Source: a virus. Taken from it: 62,787 bases of DNA. A model generated the notes under the pieces. The model had not been told where the DNA came from. It saw only the letters and a program-made list of their open reading frames with translations, and did not search any database. Both the position numbers and the translations under genes were made by a program. The DNA lies in IMG/VR virus record IMGVR_UViG_3300035672_000002, positions 1 to 62,787 of that record; one strand, given 5' to 3'. How positions within the stretch are numbered: the first letter of the stretch is position 1; every line of letters starts with the position of its first letter. This document shows positions 15,101-22,617 of this stretch, piece by piece.

Positions 15101-15941
15101 TCAGTAGTTGTTCCTTCATCGACTGTATCGTCCGCTTGTTCGTCTTCCTCACGACTCCAGCACTCCCTGCGAACTGACTGAATGACAACCCCCACACCCT
15201 CCCCGCCAGTCCTTCAGTATCAACAGCCACCGGGAGACTCTTCACCAGTTTGATACTGCTACGCGGTTCATAATAGTCAGGATCAGGATAGATGTCTCGC
15301 GGGGTGACGCACGGCAACGTTCCACGGACGTACTTCCCGAGCGTCATGAAGTCTGAGTAGATTACTGGTTGTTGCTCTGGACTGTGGAGGCCGGCTGCCG
15401 GATGATAGCAAGGCACGCACGTGAAATGCGCTATACGAACCAAGGACTCGGTCCTGACGTCGGCGAGTAGGCGTGATGGACCCTCTCCACGCCCTCGATC
15501 CAACGCCCGCCAGTTCGCCGTGGCATATGGGAAACCGTGGCACGATTCCATGTCCGTAAAAATACTGCGACCAAGCAACCAACGAGAAGCCACAGCACCC
15601 ACCCCGACGATGAACGTCGGACGAACTCTTTCAATCTCACCTATCAGCTCTCCCTCGTCCCGCTTGATGCCCGCAGCGGTCGGTTTCACGTTCCCACTCT
15701 TCGCTCTCGTCGTCGGCCGATGCTTCACCAGATTCGTCAGCCAGCAGTCTCGGAGTTCGATCCCCGCCTGCCGTGCGTATCTCGTGAGTTCCTTCCCGGC
15801 CTTCCCGACCCAACATTTCCGCATCTGCTCTTCCTGCACTCCGGGTGCCTCGCCGACGAACATGACGTCAGCATCAGGACGTCCGCGGCCTGGAACGTAG
15901 GGTCCGAGTGGAGCCGGAGATGTAGACGACTTCAACGTCAA
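15093..15941 (-). CDS. Uracil-DNA glycosylase fused to exonuclease motif I of the DNA polymerase
   Basis: 282 residues from TTG 15941 (TTGA overlap with the upstream stop, GGAG 8 bases upstream). Residues ~20-205 form a family 4/5-type uracil-DNA glycosylase: motif A VMFVGEAPGVQEE (28-38), WLTNLVKHRP, and motif C CYHPAAGLH (H180). The C-terminal 50 residues are not part of that fold: KSLPVAVDTEGLAGRVWGLSFSQ carries D241-T-E243, the Exo I motif of a DnaQ/family A exonuclease, and the gene stops just where Exo II would follow. It appears to be the N-terminal piece of a glycosylase-exonuclease-polymerase protein that has been interrupted. Confidence 0.8.
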   Translation of the reverse strand: MTLKSSTSPAPLGPYVPGRGRPDADVMFVGEAPGVQEEQMRKCWVGKAGKELTRYARQAGIELRDCWLTNLVKHRPTTRAKSGNVKPTAAGIKRDEGELIGEIERVRPTFIVGVGAVASRWLLGRSIFTDMESCHGFPYATANWRALDRGRGEGPSRLLADVRTESLVRIAHFTCVPCYHPAAGLHSPEQQPVIYSDFMTLGKYVRGTLPCVTPRDIYPDPDYYEPRSSIKLVKSLPVAVDTEGLAGRVWGLSFSQFAGSAGVVRKTNKRTIQSMKEQLLNG

Positions 15942-16366
15942 TGTCCTTTCTCCATCCCCTTCATCGGACTGCCGCTGAACTTCTGATGCGGATGATGTGC
16001 GCTCTGCTGATCGAGCTTCGACTTCGACTCCATCACAACCGCCGCCTCTTCCGCCTCTTCATACCCCGCTTCCCGCTCGCATTGCTTTACAAATAGTTCG
16101 GTCATCGCCGCTGTAATCAGTATCGCTTCCCCGAGTTCAGTCACACCCATCTCCGTCAGCGCAGTTTCCATCTTGTCAACGATCCCGTCGAGCCGCGTCA
16201 GTTTCTCTTCCGCCTCATCCTCGGGAATCTCCGACGACTTCAGTATCAACCGCGTCAACTTATCCAACGACATCTCCGCGGAGATCAAGACGGCATGCGA
16301 CGGGTTCTTCGCTGCGAGGAGACGTTGCAGAAACTGAACGTTCGAACCTTCACAGTGCTTACACAT
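15938..16366 (-). CDS. Hypothetical helical protein
   Basis: 142 residues from ATG 16366, with GGAG 8 bases upstream. The first residues MCKHCEG carry a CxxC. The rest is helical and acidic (SLDKLTRLILKSSEIPEDEAEEKLTRLDGIVDKMETALTEM), ending in a His-rich tail (SAHHPHQKF). No family is recognised. It is coupled to the glycosylase gene, so it may work in DNA replication or repair. Confidence 0.6.
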   Translation of the reverse strand: MCKHCEGSNVQFLQRLLAAKNPSHAVLISAEMSLDKLTRLILKSSEIPEDEAEEKLTRLDGIVDKMETALTEMGVTELGEAILITAAMTELFVKQCEREAGYEEAEEAAVVMESKSKLDQQSAHHPHQKFSGSPMKGMEKGH

Positions 16367-16371
16367 ACTGA

Positions 16372-16608
16372 CTACTCCGTCGCCTCGATCACGTATGACG
16401 AGATGTTCATCCCTAGAGGCACCACGATCCATTCGTGCGCTCCGGCTGAAGACATGACGTCGTAGAGGACAGCGCCCGCAGGTACTCTCGCAAGATCGTC
16501 GACGGGGAGCTGCGGCCCCTCGTACGGTTTGACACTGAAAATGTTCGCTACGACGAGTGTCACCGGATTACCTGCAAGCGTCTTGAACTTGTCAATTGTC
16601 TTCGCCAC
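16372..16608 (-). CDS. Hypothetical protein
   Basis: 78 residues from GTG 16608, with GGAGG six bases upstream; the upstream stop lies within that ribosome-binding region. The sequence suggests a small beta-barrel (GNPVTLVVANIFSVKPYEG...GAHEWIVVPLG). No motif is recognised. Confidence 0.65.
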   Translation of the reverse strand: MAKTIDKFKTLAGNPVTLVVANIFSVKPYEGPQLPVDDLARVPAGAVLYDVMSSAGAHEWIVVPLGMNISSYVIEATE

Positions 16609-16611
16609 TGA

Positions 16612-17529
16612 CTACCTCCGTCTCTCTCTGATCTGTTTAAACAATGTCTCCGCCACTTTCTCCCCCACTCCGTCCTTCTTTCCCCTCCCACTCGCCTTCA
16701 TCCTCAACTCCTCTACTGTAGCATGAACCATATCCTCGATGCTACTGAATTTCGTACTCGCGTTGGCCGCCCGGTCATATCCCATGCCGTCGAAGATATT
16801 GGCGAACATCATCCGCCTCTTCCGGGCCTCGCTCATGAACCCCACACCGCGTCTGCCTTTTTCGTGCAACGCAGTATTGAAGAGTTGCATCGACTTATGC
16901 GCCTCAAACTTCTTGTCCGTCCAGAACCGATACTGACTGACGATCCACTGCGCCGTCTCATCAGGTGTCTTCGTATTCCAGACGAACAGCGGCTTCCCGT
17001 ACTTGTAGATCGAGCCCGCTTGCAGCGATGTCAGCCACTTCATGACCGTTGCGTACGTCACCGTCCGGGACGATCCGTAGAGCGCCGGGACGAACCGGCC
17101 GTCAGAAGTCACAGCGGTAGCAGCGCCAGCGGCGGTCCCTCCTCTGGTCTTCGATCGTCTTTTCGCCGCCCCTCGCTGGAACCTCGCAGACTGCAACCGC
17201 TTCATCAGTATCCCCGAATCGTGGTCCGGCCGCAGCTCGTCTTCCACCACGAGCCACGACAGGTCGTAGTCGCGGTGCATCCCCTCAAGTTGCCCGTCGA
17301 GCCCCGCCAGCCGGCCGTCATCCATGCAGGCGAGTACGTCCCCGACACGTTTGACCTCGATCCCGATCCGCAGAGCAGAACCGTTCGGCCCGTTCCCGAT
17401 GATGAGGATGTCTCCGTGGTCGAGACGTTGATCGACGACGAGCGACGATGGTACGAGGTAGCGTCGGAGGAGCGAACCGAGGTCACCGGAGTGTCCGGGA
17501 CCGTGCTGCGTGTCGACGAAGAGCGTCAC
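16612..17529 (-). CDS. ERCC4-type nuclease with helix-hairpin-helix end
   Basis: 305 residues from GTG 17529 (GTGA overlap). The N-terminal ~110 residues match an ERCC4/XPF nuclease core: VVDQRLDHGDILIIG (D33, G39-D40), IGIEVKRVGDVLACMDDGRLAG (E58, K60, D64), then a Gln/Met helix and YDLSWLVVEDEL. A basic linker (~115-140) follows. The C-terminal part contains FDGMGYDRAAN...SIEDMVHATVEEL and GVGEKVAETLFKQI, typical of helix-hairpin-helix DNA-binding units. It likely cleaves branched or flap DNA during recombination-dependent replication. Confidence 0.75.
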   Translation of the reverse strand: MTLFVDTQHGPGHSGDLGSLLRRYLVPSSLVVDQRLDHGDILIIGNGPNGSALRIGIEVKRVGDVLACMDDGRLAGLDGQLEGMHRDYDLSWLVVEDELRPDHDSGILMKRLQSARFQRGAAKRRSKTRGGTAAGAATAVTSDGRFVPALYGSSRTVTYATVMKWLTSLQAGSIYKYGKPLFVWNTKTPDETAQWIVSQYRFWTDKKFEAHKSMQLFNTALHEKGRRGVGFMSEARKRRMMFANIFDGMGYDRAANASTKFSSIEDMVHATVEELRMKASGRGKKDGVGEKVAETLFKQIRERRR

Positions 17530-18053
17530 TTCGTTTGTACTTCTTCTTTCTTTACCGCTTCTACTTGTTTCTTCAGATCGTAGTTCTCTTTACGCAATTT
17601 CCGGCTGAACTCCCGCTCATCAGCTATCTGTCTAGACAATTCCCCCAGAACTTGATCATCGTCAGCGACCTCCAGTAGAGGCATCCACGCAGATCGCACA
17701 ATACGACGAGGAGAGATGACAGATTCGGGGTAGTTACCCGCCTGATTGAGTTCGCGTATGAATGCGATCTGCATCCTTGCCGACAGCAGTCTATTATAAT
17801 AGCGGGCGCCGCGTTGAACACGTAGAGGATGGGAGTAAGCTATGGCGGATCGGAAGGGCCATCCAAGAAAAAACACACGTACTCTCCATGCGTACAAATC
17901 CCGCAGCAATGTGACCGGGGACGGAGTGTACTGTCCGGCTATAGTACCGTACTGGTAAGCTGTTCTACGGTGAAAGACGGACCAGTATCTGCCAAAGAGT
18001 TTAAAACCCTTACCTACGCCGATGTGCAGTGTGTTTAGAAAACCCGATGTCAT
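17526..18053 (-). CDS. Hypothetical protein with C-terminal coiled coil
   Basis: 175 residues. ATG 18053 overlaps the upstream stop (ATGA) and follows GAGAGGG, which supports the full length, although the first ~90 residues are basic and aromatic with no clear domain. Residues ~140-172 form a coiled coil (QVLGELSRQIADEREFSRKLRKENYDLKKQVEAVKK). An internal ATG at 17774 would give an 82-residue protein made mainly of the better-behaved part. Function unknown. Confidence 0.55.
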   Translation of the reverse strand: MTSGFLNTLHIGVGKGFKLFGRYWSVFHRRTAYQYGTIAGQYTPSPVTLLRDLYAWRVRVFFLGWPFRSAIAYSHPLRVQRGARYYNRLLSARMQIAFIRELNQAGNYPESVISPRRIVRSAWMPLLEVADDDQVLGELSRQIADEREFSRKLRKENYDLKKQVEAVKKEEVQTK

Positions 18054-18370
18054 TTTACCCTCTCTTCCGTTTTTGTTTGCTGTTCTTTCTCTGCTTCATT
18101 GATTCGTATCTTCGCCAGTCCTTCCGTCGACTCGACGAACCGGATCTCCCCCGTGAATACCAGCCACACCGCGTTCTCATCAGCCGCTACCAACGCAGAC
18201 TCTAACGCGCAGTCACGATCCGTCTTCGGCGGCAGGAGTTCTAACTCGTAGTTCGCGAACCGCGGGTCGTACTGGCCGTATGGATCGAGCTTCGTCCGCA
18301 AGAGGACGTACCGGACATCAGATCCGTCAATAGATGGTTCAGTAGTAGCGTGAAGTTCTTCATCAGGCAT
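18050..18370 (-). CDS. Hypothetical protein
   Basis: 106 residues from ATG 18370, with repeated AAGGAG upstream; overlaps the upstream gene by 8 bases. The sequence reads as a small alpha/beta domain (YVLLRTKLDPYGQYDPRFANYELELLPP; ALVAADENAVWLVFTGEIRFVE) with a charged C-terminal helix. No family is recognised. Confidence 0.6.
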   Translation of the reverse strand: MPDEELHATTEPSIDGSDVRYVLLRTKLDPYGQYDPRFANYELELLPPKTDRDCALESALVAADENAVWLVFTGEIRFVESTEGLAKIRINEAEKEQQTKTEERVK

Positions 18371-18587
18371 CGACCTTTTCCTCCTTCTCCTTTTGGTACT
18401 CGTCCGGTGCATACATCGACGATTGGGTTATCTCCGGATGAGCATCTCGGAAACGCATTGCAGCTCGCCAAACCAACAGAACGATAGTAAAGAGTACATC
18501 AGGAGGCAGGCCATATCGGGCAATTTCCTCCAAACTCAACTCACACTTTTCGATCGCTGCCAACTCCTCAGAGTTGCGTTTCATCAT
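18363..18587 (-). CDS. Hypothetical small protein
   Basis: 74 residues from ATG 18587 (or the adjacent ATG 18584), with AAGGAG 8 bases upstream. Helical, with a hydrophobic stretch (VLFTIVLLVWRAAMRF) that could be a membrane-associated or buried helix. Function unknown. Confidence 0.6.
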   Translation of the reverse strand: MMKRNSEELAAIEKCELSLEEIARYGLPPDVLFTIVLLVWRAAMRFRDAHPEITQSSMYAPDEYQKEKEEKVDA

Positions 18588-18589
18588 CG

Positions 18590-18877
18590 TCACCACTCCT
18601 TCTCGTCGTTGTCGATATACAGTCCGAAATCGGTCCCCTTGATAACAATCCTCCGACCATATGAGCATACGAAACAGTCCGATGCACTGTGACCAGCATC
18701 CACCTTCGTGTACATGATCGCCAGCGAATCGGTATCCATCTCCACGTCATGGATCGTCGCACCAATAAGAGCATTACGAATTCGTCCTAGCCGCGCAGCA
18801 TTTTCCGCCTCTGCCTTCTCTTTACGTTTTCGTTGAAGCTCTAAGCTGATCCTGCGGTTGCTCCCCGGATAGTACAT
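18590..18877 (-). CDS. Hypothetical protein
   Basis: 95 residues from ATG 18877, with GGAGG five bases upstream. A charged N-terminal helix (ISLELQRKRKEKAEAENAARLGRIRNAL) precedes a small beta domain (ATIHDVEMDTDSLAIMYTKV...RIVIKGTDFGLYIDNDEKEW). No family is recognised. It follows the ATPase gene after a 14-base gap. Confidence 0.6.
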   Translation of the reverse strand: MYYPGSNRRISLELQRKRKEKAEAENAARLGRIRNALIGATIHDVEMDTDSLAIMYTKVDAGHSASDCFVCSYGRRIVIKGTDFGLYIDNDEKEW

Positions 18878-18891
18878 TCCCACCTCCTTCC

Positions 18892-19731
18892 CTAACTCCA
18901 TACGTCCGGATCGGTCCCCGGATAGTTCTCCATACATCCCCACACAAACGGCCCTAACCCGTCCTGCCCGCCCCAGTCGTCTTCAGTATAGACATTCCCG
19001 AGAATACTGATATCAATTCCCGCTTTCGTTACTTCCATCTCGAATACCGGCTCCTTCCCCCGATCCTTCACTGACCGCTTCTTCTGAATCCTGATATGCG
19101 CCGCCCAGTCAGCGTCGTACTCCATCGTGTCCGGCCCTTGGTACGTGAACTTCCCTGTAGGCTTCCCGTCCTCCCACACTTCCTTCGCCCGCGCCAGCAT
19201 GATCAGATTCGCAGACGACTCGCGCGTCGACTTGATCATCTGACTCAGCTCAGCTTTCACCTGCCCTGACGACTTCCCGTAATCCTTCTCGATCCTCTTC
19301 CCCGCGTGTCCGGTGAACTTCATCTTCAGGATCTCCGCGTATTCGGTTGTCGTGTCGAACACGATCGTACGGACGTTCCCCTTCAGTGATTGTTCAAGGA
19401 CGCCGTCGAAGTTTCGACGCAGGACGTCAGTAGACTTGGTGGTGGCGGATACGATCTGCTCCGGTGTCAGCCTGTTGAGCCCCTTCGGATAATCGATCCC
19501 GAGATAGTGGATCACCTTCCCGGCACGTTTCGCTTTCTGTGCGGCGTGCAGTCCGCGGCGGTCGATGTCGAAGAACGCTACCGGCCCTGGAGCGTGCAGA
19601 AGACCGAATGTGGTTTTCCCTTGACCAGCGATTCCGAAGCCAAGCATGATCGCCTGCTCTTTCGGTTCCGGTGGCTCTGTAAAGTCGAGACCTTGAAGCG
19701 TCGTACGCAGCTTCTTCTCAGACATTGTCAT
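18892..19731 (-). CDS. RecA-like AAA ATPase (Sak4-type recombination protein)
   Basis: 279 residues; ATG 19731 overlaps the nuclease stop (ATGA). Walker A is GIAGQGKT (33-40) and Walker B is RTIVFDTT (121-128). The rest of the fold follows the short RecA-core ATPases found in phages (PVAFFDIDRRG; QMIKSTRESSANLIMLARAKEVW; GPDTMEYDADWAAHIRIQKK). Next to a RecB/Cas4-like nuclease and a putative ssDNA-binding protein, it most likely acts as a single-strand annealing or strand-exchange ATPase in phage recombination. Confidence 0.8.
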   Translation of the reverse strand: MTMSEKKLRTTLQGLDFTEPPEPKEQAIMLGFGIAGQGKTTFGLLHAPGPVAFFDIDRRGLHAAQKAKRAGKVIHYLGIDYPKGLNRLTPEQIVSATTKSTDVLRRNFDGVLEQSLKGNVRTIVFDTTTEYAEILKMKFTGHAGKRIEKDYGKSSGQVKAELSQMIKSTRESSANLIMLARAKEVWEDGKPTGKFTYQGPDTMEYDADWAAHIRIQKKRSVKDRGKEPVFEMEVTKAGIDISILGNVYTEDDWGGQDGLGPFVWGCMENYPGTDPDVWS

Positions 19732-20420
19732 AACAACCCCTCCGCTACTGCATTTGAAACGATAAGTGCCTTCACCCTCCGAAGGTCACTCTCCAGAAAC
19801 TCAATGTCGATCACCTTCGCATCCACCTTCGGTCTCCCACTCGTATAGTCCCCTCTACTGAACATCACCTGAATCTGCGCCAACCTCGTTCCGAAGCACG
19901 GACACGCCCACCCGAGCTGCCACACCCATTTCTGAAGTCCGTCGAGATGCACGATGAGCTCTCCGTCAGGCATGACGTCGTACGCGCGCTTCGACGACAT
20001 CCACGTGTACTTCCACTCGATGACCCGCGGTCCCGGAGTCAACAACGCGTCGGGGGTGAAGTAGATGCCTCGATGCCCCGTCTCCGCGCAGTGCTCGCCG
20101 GCCGGATTACGTCCGTCTTCATCGACACCGTTCAGGTAGTCGTCACACTCACGACACCAGAACATCTCGCCGGGATACACGAGATCGAGATCCGTATTGA
20201 CCTCTCTCGCGTGCTCACCCATGGCACGCTCCCAGATGAAACCGGGTGTCCGCACACCTTCCAGCTCGTCCTTGTCCCACTCATCGCGCTTCGTCTTCGG
20301 ATCGCGCTCCACGATCTTCTGTATAACCGACGACAAGTGACACCCTTCTGAGCGTGGGACAGCACGCTCACGCGAGTACGCAGTAGATGTGATTATTAAA
20401 TCCCGTACTGTTAGTTTCAC
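19728..20420 (-). CDS. Cas4/RecB-like PD-(D/E)XK exonuclease
   Basis: 230 residues from GTG 20420. The PD-(D/E)XK signature is clear: FIWERAMGEH (H70), IYFTPDALLTPGPRVIEWKYTW (D124, E135, K137), then HLDGLQKWVWQLGW, equivalent to the QxxxY helix. Two Cys pairs (CRECDD near 89-92 and CAETGH near 111-116) may bind zinc or stabilise the fold. It would resect DNA ends to give the single strands used by the RecA-like ATPase encoded directly downstream. No strong Shine-Dalgarno precedes the GTG. Confidence 0.8.
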   Translation of the reverse strand: MKLTVRDLIITSTAYSRERAVPRSEGCHLSSVIQKIVERDPKTKRDEWDKDELEGVRTPGFIWERAMGEHAREVNTDLDLVYPGEMFWCRECDDYLNGVDEDGRNPAGEHCAETGHRGIYFTPDALLTPGPRVIEWKYTWMSSKRAYDVMPDGELIVHLDGLQKWVWQLGWACPCFGTRLAQIQVMFSRGDYTSGRPKVDAKVIDIEFLESDLRRVKALIVSNAVAEGLL

Positions 20421-20666
20421 TTACTACTGCTACTGTCTTGCCGATATCCGTCCGATGCCCATGTCTGCTTTCAGAGTTCCGCGAACGCGGATTGAAGGTG
20501 GGATCATGAGGACTAGTTGGTGCGGGGGCATTCGGTCAATCAGTTAAGACAGAAGTAGAAGTAAATCGCCCCGAATCTGCACAGCTCGGGGCCACACTGC
20601 CAGTAAAGCAGCTCGCCAGAGAGTAGGGCTTTGAAGCCGGTGACGAATTGCCCGCGCAGACTGAAA
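20421..20666. other. Intergenic region between nuclease and putative ssDNA-binding genes
   Basis: 246 bases without a convincing gene. It holds the hairpin at 20568-20592 and, on the minus strand, a weak promoter-like TTGACC followed 18 bases later by TAGTCC (about 20541-20512), which could start transcription toward the nuclease gene. Nothing else was recognised. Confidence 0.5.
20568..20592 (-). terminator. Hairpin after the putative ssDNA-binding gene
   Basis: Perfect 7-bp stem GCCCCGA / TCGGGGC with an 11-base loop, 75 bases past the stop at 20667. On the minus strand it is followed by a moderately T-rich stretch (GATTTACTTCTACTTC). A partial terminator here would reduce read-through from the putative ssDNA-binding protein gene into the nuclease and replication genes. 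Confidence 0.5.
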
Positions 20667-21578
20667 CTAGTCGTTCGGTGTAATAACGCCCGTTTTCTTT
20701 GAGAACTTGTAAAGCTGCTCGGCGGCGTTCTCCGTGTGGAACGACGCGTCGTTGATCAGGTTGCTCGCCGGGCCTTTGATATCCTTGCCCTTCAGAATAC
20801 CGAAGCTCGCGGTGTACGCCTGCTTGATGGTGATTCCACCGCCAGCAGCGTCCTCGTCGAAGTTCTTCACGAGCGGCGTCTTTGTTGCGAGTGACGTGAG
20901 GATCGCGTCCATTGCCTGAACAGCAGCGGCGTGGATCGGATCTTCGGTACCTTCTTCAGTATCATCATCGGCCGATGCTTCGTCATCGTCGTCATCATCA
21001 TCGTCAACCGCAGCCGCTTTTTTCTTCCCGCTCGCCGTCGTCGCCGTTCCAGCAGCAGTCTTCCCTGACGTCTTCTTCCCTGCCGACTTTCCATCCGGTG
21101 CGTCGACCAACTCGTCGACAAGCAGATCCGTGAACGGGGTACCGTCATCCTTCGGCTTACCAGTTCCCGCGACTGACTTCAGTTTCACCCACAGTCCATC
21201 AAGTCCGCTCGCATCTTCGATATCATCGAGAATTTTGAAAACACGCAGGCGTTCCGACTTTGCTACTTCATCCGCTCCGGCCGCATCTTCGATCGATGCA
21301 AGCAGTTTGCCGGCTGCGAAATCCGCACTGATCGTGCAGTCCCGTGACTGATCAACGCTCTTGATAATTCCCCCATCGACACGTGTGAAACGCTGATCGC
21401 CCATGTAGAATTTTTTCAAGTACTCCGTGCCATCAATGTCCAGAAAAACTGTCTGAAGATTGACAATGTCTTTTCCCCGACTCGATTCGTCCTCCTTCCA
21501 CTGCGTATCGCTGAACTGTACTACCGCTCCATCCAACATCCCTTTGGTCATCTTGCTCTTACGTCCCGATACTGACAT
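20667..21578 (-). CDS. Putative ssDNA-binding protein with acidic region
   Basis: 303 residues from ATG 21578, with AAAGGAG upstream. Residues ~15-150 are predicted mostly beta (GAVVQFSDTQWKEDES; LQTVFLDIDGTEYLKKFYMGDQ; LDGLWVKLKSVAG), compatible with an OB-fold. A Lys/Ala-rich linker and a run of eight Asp with further Asp/Glu (residues ~200-222) resemble the acidic tails of single-strand-binding proteins, though a ~75-residue C-terminal domain follows. It is the first gene after a palindrome-controlled promoter and lies beside recombination genes. The ssDNA-binding role is inferred. Confidence 0.5.
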   Translation of the reverse strand: MSVSGRKSKMTKGMLDGAVVQFSDTQWKEDESSRGKDIVNLQTVFLDIDGTEYLKKFYMGDQRFTRVDGGIIKSVDQSRDCTISADFAAGKLLASIEDAAGADEVAKSERLRVFKILDDIEDASGLDGLWVKLKSVAGTGKPKDDGTPFTDLLVDELVDAPDGKSAGKKTSGKTAAGTATTASGKKKAAAVDDDDDDDDEASADDDTEEGTEDPIHAAAVQAMDAILTSLATKTPLVKNFDEDAAGGGITIKQAYTASFGILKGKDIKGPASNLINDASFHTENAAEQLYKFSKKTGVITPND

Positions 21579-21619
21579 ACGTTGTTGCTCCTTTCGTTAG
21601 TACGACGCCTAGTTTAGAT

Positions 21620-21652
21620 TTAGTAGAAGACTCCGCCACCACAAACAAACAT
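21620..21652 (-). CDS. Leaderless mini-ORF (10 codons) ahead of the putative ssDNA-binding gene
   Basis: ATG 21652 to TAA 21620 encodes MFVCGGGVFY. The ATG lies 10 bases after the -10 box of the promoter at 21663-21691, so the transcript would begin within a few bases of it. The next gene starts 41 bases beyond its stop with its own Shine-Dalgarno. It could be a leader peptide that influences translation of that gene, or chance. Confidence 0.3.
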   Translation of the reverse strand: MFVCGGGVFY

Positions 21653-21662
21653 CAGTAACGGA

Positions 21663-21691
21663 AGAGTAGGATAAAGTTGACTGAGAGTCAA
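21663..21691 (-). promoter_or_regulatory. Promoter with overlapping palindromic operator (copy 2)
   Basis: Minus strand -35 TTGACT (21691-21686), 17-base spacer, -10 TACTCT (21668-21663). The -35 forms the left half of the palindrome TTGACT-CTC-AGTCAA (21677-21691). It drives the recombination genes below 21578. Same arrangement as at 10852-10880 and 36526-36554. Confidence 0.7.
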
Positions 21692-21706
21692 GTCCGAAGA
21701 TCACAC

Positions 21707-22207
21707 TCACAACGGCAATATGCCACCGAGGAGCACGTTCAACGGTCGGAACACTTGGCCGATGTTGAACACGGCGCCGCAGCGATCTTTCACGTTGTAC
21801 CATAGCGGCAGATTGGTGATCGTCGCGCGCTGCTTCACCCGCAGCGCCTCTGCACCAGAGATCAGGCCGGTGACCGTCACTGCCGGAGACAACAGCGCGT
21901 CGAGGAAGAGTAGGTTTGTGGTGAAGCACTGCACGCCGATGTCGTCCTTCGCGGCGGTCGCGCCGACAAGAGCATTCTGCGTATCGACGCGTACGAACTG
22001 GATGGCGTTCGCGAGATCTTCCTGCGGGTGACCGGTGAGCGCGATCGAGCCAGACGACTCGGGAATGGGCGGTGGGATCGACTGAAGATTGTCGGGTGCA
22101 GCGACCGGTTGCGGAGTGTTGATGGTGGTGGGTGCGCTAAACGGGTGAGTGCCGGTTGCGCATCCGGTTGCGATGATGAGAATCAGCATGAGACCTACGT
22201 GCTTCAT
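21707..22207 (-). CDS. Putative lipoprotein
   Basis: 166 residues from ATG 22207, with AAGGAG 8 bases upstream. The N-terminus KHVGLMLILIIATGC is a signal peptide ending in a lipobox-like ATGC, so the mature protein would start at the Cys and be lipid-anchored. A Pro/Thr-rich segment (~20-50) precedes a helical domain with three further cysteines or so (VQCFTTNLLFLDALL; VKDRCGAVFN). It is the last gene of the accessory operon. No family is recognised; surface exclusion or envelope modification are possible roles. Confidence 0.6.
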   Translation of the reverse strand: MKHVGLMLILIIATGCATGTHPFSAPTTINTPQPVAAPDNLQSIPPPIPESSGSIALTGHPQEDLANAIQFVRVDTQNALVGATAAKDDIGVQCFTTNLLFLDALLSPAVTVTGLISGAEALRVKQRATITNLPLWYNVKDRCGAVFNIGQVFRPLNVLLGGILPL

Positions 22208-22254
22208 TTCTTCGCTCCTTTTTTTAGCTGTCTGGGGGTCTCGGGCTCGTCTCA

Positions 22255-22617
22255 TCAAAACTTACCCCGATGAGTGATTGCCGCGTTGGCGATCATGCGC
22301 GCATCAAACAGGCCATCGATGGCGCGAGTCCTCAGCGGAGACTCCGGTACCATGCGGAATACCACCTCGGCAGCGGCTATAAATGCCTCGGTAACTTCTC
22401 TGCCCGCGGCAACTTGAGATTGATCCCACGGCGCGTAGGTGAAAGCCTCGCGAACGTTGCCGAGAATCATGCGAGCATCTACCGCTCTCTGACTGCCCAC
22501 CCCCGCAGAAGCCTTGGCGAGCCCGCCGATTTCCGATTCGAGGTTCTTTCTCAATTCTGGATTGGACTCCATCTGTGTGATTCTCCTCTCGATTTCTGCC
22601 AAATCAGGATTGCTCAT
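22255..22617 (-). CDS. Acb2-like (DUF7681-type) candidate cyclic-nucleotide sponge
   Basis: 120 residues from ATG 22617, with AAGGAG upstream. The first ~60 residues are helical with no match. The C-terminal ~65 residues fit the pattern of the small helical Acb2/DUF7681 proteins: AFTYAPWDQSQ, then a helix ending in a ...VVFRMVPESPLRTRAIDGL segment and DARMIANAAITHRGKF (family pattern: F.Y.p...Q, P.S.E...Ai..L, eA.mwANAaIAr). Acb2 proteins form hexamers that bind and sequester CBASS/Thoeris-type cyclic nucleotide signals. The match is by eye and the N-terminal extension is unusual, so this is a candidate only. Confidence 0.55.
   Translation of the reverse strand: MSNPDLAEIERRITQMESNPELRKNLESEIGGLAKASAGVGSQRAVDARMILGNVREAFTYAPWDQSQVAAGREVTEAFIAAAEVVFRMVPESPLRTRAIDGLFDARMIANAAITHRGKF

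Noticed and set aside
16723-17583. Long rightward reading frame (286 codons) opposite the ERCC4-type nuclease
   Set aside because: Composition is that of the antisense of a coding gene (Arg/Pro/Val/His-rich) and it has no ribosome-binding site or neighbouring rightward genes.
17829-18038. 69-codon rightward frame opposite the gene at 17526-18053
   Set aside because: No ribosome-binding site and inside a leftward gene with a well-supported overlap start.
20512-20541. Promoter TTGACC-N18-TAGTCC ahead of the nuclease gene
   Set aside because: Both boxes deviate, the spacing is 18, and about 90 bases separate it from the start; mentioned only as a weak possibility.
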